Positions 22,839 to 25,192 of a stretch of DNA of 25,192 bases are shown piece by piece. The position numbers and the translations under genes are program-made. Location: positions 1 through 25,192 of the forward strand of contig CALAUZ010000172.1 of assembly GCA_937892105.1 (NCBI GenBank), written 5' to 3'. The notes beneath the pieces are model-generated. The model was not told the origin of the DNA. It saw only the letters and a program-made list of their open reading frames with translations, and did no database searches. The stretch's first letter is position 1. Every line of letters starts with the position of its first letter. This stretch comes from an uncultured Fretibacterium sp. GTDB lineage: Bacteria; Synergistota; Synergistia; Synergistales; Aminobacteriaceae.

Positions 22839-25192
22839 TTACCTGCTCAGACTGTCGAGATTTGCCTTCAACCTTTCAATCTGCGCTTTACCTTCCGCAA
22901 CCTTCCCGCGTTCCTTCTCCACAACCTCAGCAGGAGCGCGAGACACAAAATCCGCCTTCCCCAATCTCGCCTCACTTGACGCAACAGCCTTCCCAATCGA
23001 AGCTATTTCCTGTTCTAGTCTGGCAATCTCCTTCGGAACATCAAGAACATCTCCAACAGGCAGCTTCACTTCAGCTTCACCGCTCACACTCGATAACGAT
23101 GGCCCATAATTCCATTCACCCGATGGCTCCTCCAGAATTACATCGTCAATACGGCATAAGTTGCGTATCTGGCTCACTGACGCTCCGAGAATTTCTGCCG
23201 GCCTCGTTCCTGAACTCACACGGATTACTGCCCTCGACAGTTTTTGCTGTGGCGGAACGTGTGCCTCTGCCCTCAAGTTACGCAGTGCCCTCACAACGTC
23301 CTGAAGCACATTCATGTCGTCCGTAACTCCCTCGAAGATGTACGCGCTTACGGGTTCAGGCCATGATGTCCGCATGATGTAGTCGTCATTGAAGCCGAAC
23401 GCAGCCCAAAGTTCCTCCGTAACAAACGGTATGAACGGGTGCAGCAAAGGAAGCACTGTCCTGAATACGTGTTCAAGAACACCTTGTGTCGTCCTCTTTC
23501 GTGCCTCCCCCTCATCACCCTTCAATGCCGGCTTGCTCATCTCAACATACCAGTCGCAAAGATCGCCCCATATAAAATCATAAAGACCTCTTGCCGCCGT
23601 CCCAATGTCGTAAGCGTCAATCTGTTCACGGACATTCCTGGCCATCTCCTGAGTGCGTGTCAGTATGAACTTGTCGTGGAGCTGGAGCTGTGATGGGTCA
23701 ATTTCCTGAACTTCATCATCGAGGTTCATCAATGCAAAACGTGAGGCATTCCACAGCTTGTTCATGAAGAAGCGGTACGTCTCAATTCTTGTTGACGAAA
23801 GAAGTATGTCCCTTCCCTGCACTGAGAGCGCGGCCAATGTCATTCTTAGAGCGTCTGCACCGTACTTCTCTATCATTACGAGAGGGTCAATAACATTGCC
23901 TTTTGTCTTGCTCATTTTCTTACCGTGTTCGTCCCTTATGAGCGAGTGAATGTATACGTCCCTGAAAGGTACATCGTCCATGAACTCAAGCCCCATCATT
24001 ATCATTCTGGCAACCCAGAAGAATATTATGTCGAAGCCCGTTACCATTAGTGATGTGGGGTAAAAGTATTTAAGTTCCGGTTTGTCATCAGGCCAACCCA
24101 TCGTCGAGAACGGCCACAATGCACTGCTGAACCACGTATCAAGAACATCGCTCTCCTGCTCTATATTATGGCTGTGGCAATGTTCGCATTCTGATGGGTC
24201 AACCTCAGCGACCGTTATATGCCCGCAGTCTTTGCACTCCCACGCGGGAATCCTATGTCCCCACCAAAGCTGGCGAGATATGCACCAATCGCGTATATTC
24301 TCCATCCAGTTGAAGTATGTTTTTTCCCATTGCGCCGGAGTCCATTTGATTCGGCCATCCTTCACAGCCTGCACTCCGCGTTCAGCAAGTGGCTTCGTCT
24401 TCACAAACCATTGCTCCGACAAATACGGCTCAACAGTCGTCCCACAACGCTGGCAATGTCCTACAGAGTGTGTGATTTGCTCCGTTTTCAACAGTAATCC
24501 GAGGGCTTCAAGGTCTTTCACGGATTCTTCACGAGCTTGCTCAATCGTCATGCCCTGATATTTTCCGGCATTCTCATTCATGATTCCGCGTGAGTCGATT
24601 ACCTGTATTTGTTCGAGATTGTGATTCAGTCCAACAAGAAAATCATTCGGATCATGAGCGGGCGTAATCTTCACACATCCCGTGCCAAATTCCGGGTCAA
24701 CCATATTGTCCTCAATTATGGGTATGATTCTGTCAGTCAATGGGACTCTGACGTGCTTACCGATTAAGTGCTTGTATTTCTCTGAGCGTGGGTGAACGGC
24801 TATAGCTACATCGCCTATGATTGTTTCGGGGCGTGTTGTGGCTACAAGGATATAACCTTCTGCATCTGTTAGAGGGTATTGAACGTAGTAGAAATTTCCG
24901 GGCTGATCTTCATATTCGACTTCAAGGTCAGAGATTGCTGTTGCGCAACGTGGACACCAGTTGACGATGTATTTTCCGCGATAAATGAGTCCTTTTTTGT
25001 ACAGCCGGACAAACACAGCACGTACTGCCCGCGAGAGTCCTTCATCAAGCGTGAATCTTTCGCGCCTCCAGTCGCAAGAGTTACCGAGCCTCTTCATTTG
25101 CTCGATTATCCGCGAACCGTAAACCTTTTTCCACTCCCACACCTTTTTGACGAACTCGTCGCGCCCCAAATCGTAACGGGATATTCCTTTTT
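22839..25192 (-). CDS. valS: Valyl-tRNA synthetase, 5' end beyond the window
   Basis: The reading frame runs off the right edge; about 784 residues are visible, so some 100 N-terminal residues with the HIGH motif are missing. The visible part opens with GISRYDLGRDEFVKKVWEWK, typical of ValS just after the first catalytic segment. It continues with the zinc-binding and editing (CP1) region (CPRCATAISDLEVEYED, TTRPETIIGDVAIAVHP), then WWGHRIPAW, the KMSKS loop GKKMSKTKGNVIDPL and the anticodon-binding domain. The C-terminal coiled coil characteristic of ValS ends in ERLKANLDSLSR. It charges tRNA-Val and edits misactivated threonine. The TTG at 25169 is an internal codon, not the start. A T-box or promoter, if any, would be outside the window. 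Confidence 0.96.
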   Translation of the reverse strand, partial: KGISRYDLGRDEFVKKVWEWKKVYGSRIIEQMKRLGNSCDWRRERFTLDEGLSRAVRAVFVRLYKKGLIYRGKYIVNWCPRCATAISDLEVEYEDQPGNFYYVQYPLTDAEGYILVATTRPETIIGDVAIAVHPRSEKYKHLIGKHVRVPLTDRIIPIIEDNMVDPEFGTGCVKITPAHDPNDFLVGLNHNLEQIQVIDSRGIMNENAGKYQGMTIEQAREESVKDLEALGLLLKTEQITHSVGHCQRCGTTVEPYLSEQWFVKTKPLAERGVQAVKDGRIKWTPAQWEKTYFNWMENIRDWCISRQLWWGHRIPAWECKDCGHITVAEVDPSECEHCHSHNIEQESDVLDTWFSSALWPFSTMGWPDDKPELKYFYPTSLMVTGFDIIFFWVARMIMMGLEFMDDVPFRDVYIHSLIRDEHGKKMSKTKGNVIDPLVMIEKYGADALRMTLAALSVQGRDILLSSTRIETYRFFMNKLWNASRFALMNLDDEVQEIDPSQLQLHDKFILTRTQEMARNVREQIDAYDIGTAARGLYDFIWGDLCDWYVEMSKPALKGDEGEARKRTTQGVLEHVFRTVLPLLHPFIPFVTEELWAAFGFNDDYIMRTSWPEPVSAYIFEGVTDDMNVLQDVVRALRNLRAEAHVPPQQKLSRAVIRVSSGTRPAEILGASVSQIRNLCRIDDVILEEPSGEWNYGPSLSSVSGEAEVKLPVGDVLDVPKEIARLEQEIASIGKAVASSEARLGKADFVSRAPAEVVEKERGKVAEGKAQIERLKANLDSLSR

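Noticed and set aside
22784..23326. Open frame of 180 codons on the plus strand opposite valS
   Set aside because: Low-complexity Ser/Pro/Gln composition from reading valS backward; valS is secure here.
1..25192. tRNA, rRNA, CRISPR arrays, complete insertion sequences, riboswitches
   Set aside because: Looked for on both strands by eye; no cloverleaf, repeat-spacer array, transposase or known aptamer core was recognised.

Overview
The window (25.2 kb, moderate GC) comes from a bacterial chromosome. A diderm, probably anaerobic host is suggested by a periplasmic P19-type protein, a membrane-anchored SurA/PpiD-like foldase, a secreted lipoprotein and a LarC-type nickel-cofactor gene. The overall look (P19 iron operon, AGG/ATA-rich codon use, strong AGGAGG-type ribosome binding sites) fits Synergistota. 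That placement is inference; no rRNA or other marker is present to prove it.

Left part (1-7260, minus strand): polA (DNA polymerase I), then a SurA/PpiD-like foldase with a repetitive acidic tail, then carB (carbamoyl-phosphate synthase large chain). All read leftward. At the extreme left edge lies a tiny plus-strand coding remnant and a hairpin. polA shares a short AT-rich divergent region with a plus-strand AlbA_2/HATPase (Schlafen/RecG-like) gene at 7339-8292.

Centre (8300-17640, plus strand): a nine-gene cluster built around a P19/FTR1-type iron uptake system. The order is an FTR1 permease with two REGxE motifs, a P19 periplasmic metal-binding protein, a strong intrinsic terminator, a DUF2318 membrane protein with CxxC pairs, two FtsX-like permeases, a LolD/MacB-type ATPase, a PIN-domain nuclease with its small partner (a VapC-like toxin-antitoxin pair), a third and different FtsX-like permease, and a DtxR/MntR-type regulator with a FeoA domain. 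The order FTR1-P19-DUF2318-permease-permease-ATPase matches the P19 cluster of Campylobacter. The thioredoxin-like genes that follow there are absent; their place is taken by the toxin-antitoxin pair, the extra permease and the regulator. The likely working model is that P19 captures iron in the periplasm, FTR1 moves it across the inner membrane, and DUF2318 and the ABC unit supply electrons or other support. The DtxR-like protein probably senses metal and represses the cluster.

Right part (17640-25192): a family 2 glycosyltransferase whose 3' end carries a frame-changing 17-bp tandem duplication. It is translationally coupled to an AlaX-type tRNA-Ala editing protein upstream (minus strand). 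Divergent from these is larC, split into two frames at an A5 run. Next come an NlpC/P60-like lipoprotein and valS, which is cut by the right edge (both minus strand).

Main points of interest: three genes (polA, the AlbA_2 gene, the DUF2318 gene) have no ATG/GTG/TTG that gives a sensible protein, but each has an ATT codon 8-9 nt behind a Shine-Dalgarno-like sequence. There is an intrinsic terminator inside the iron operon, a toxin-antitoxin-like pair within the same operon, the LarC frame change, and the duplication in the glycosyltransferase tail.
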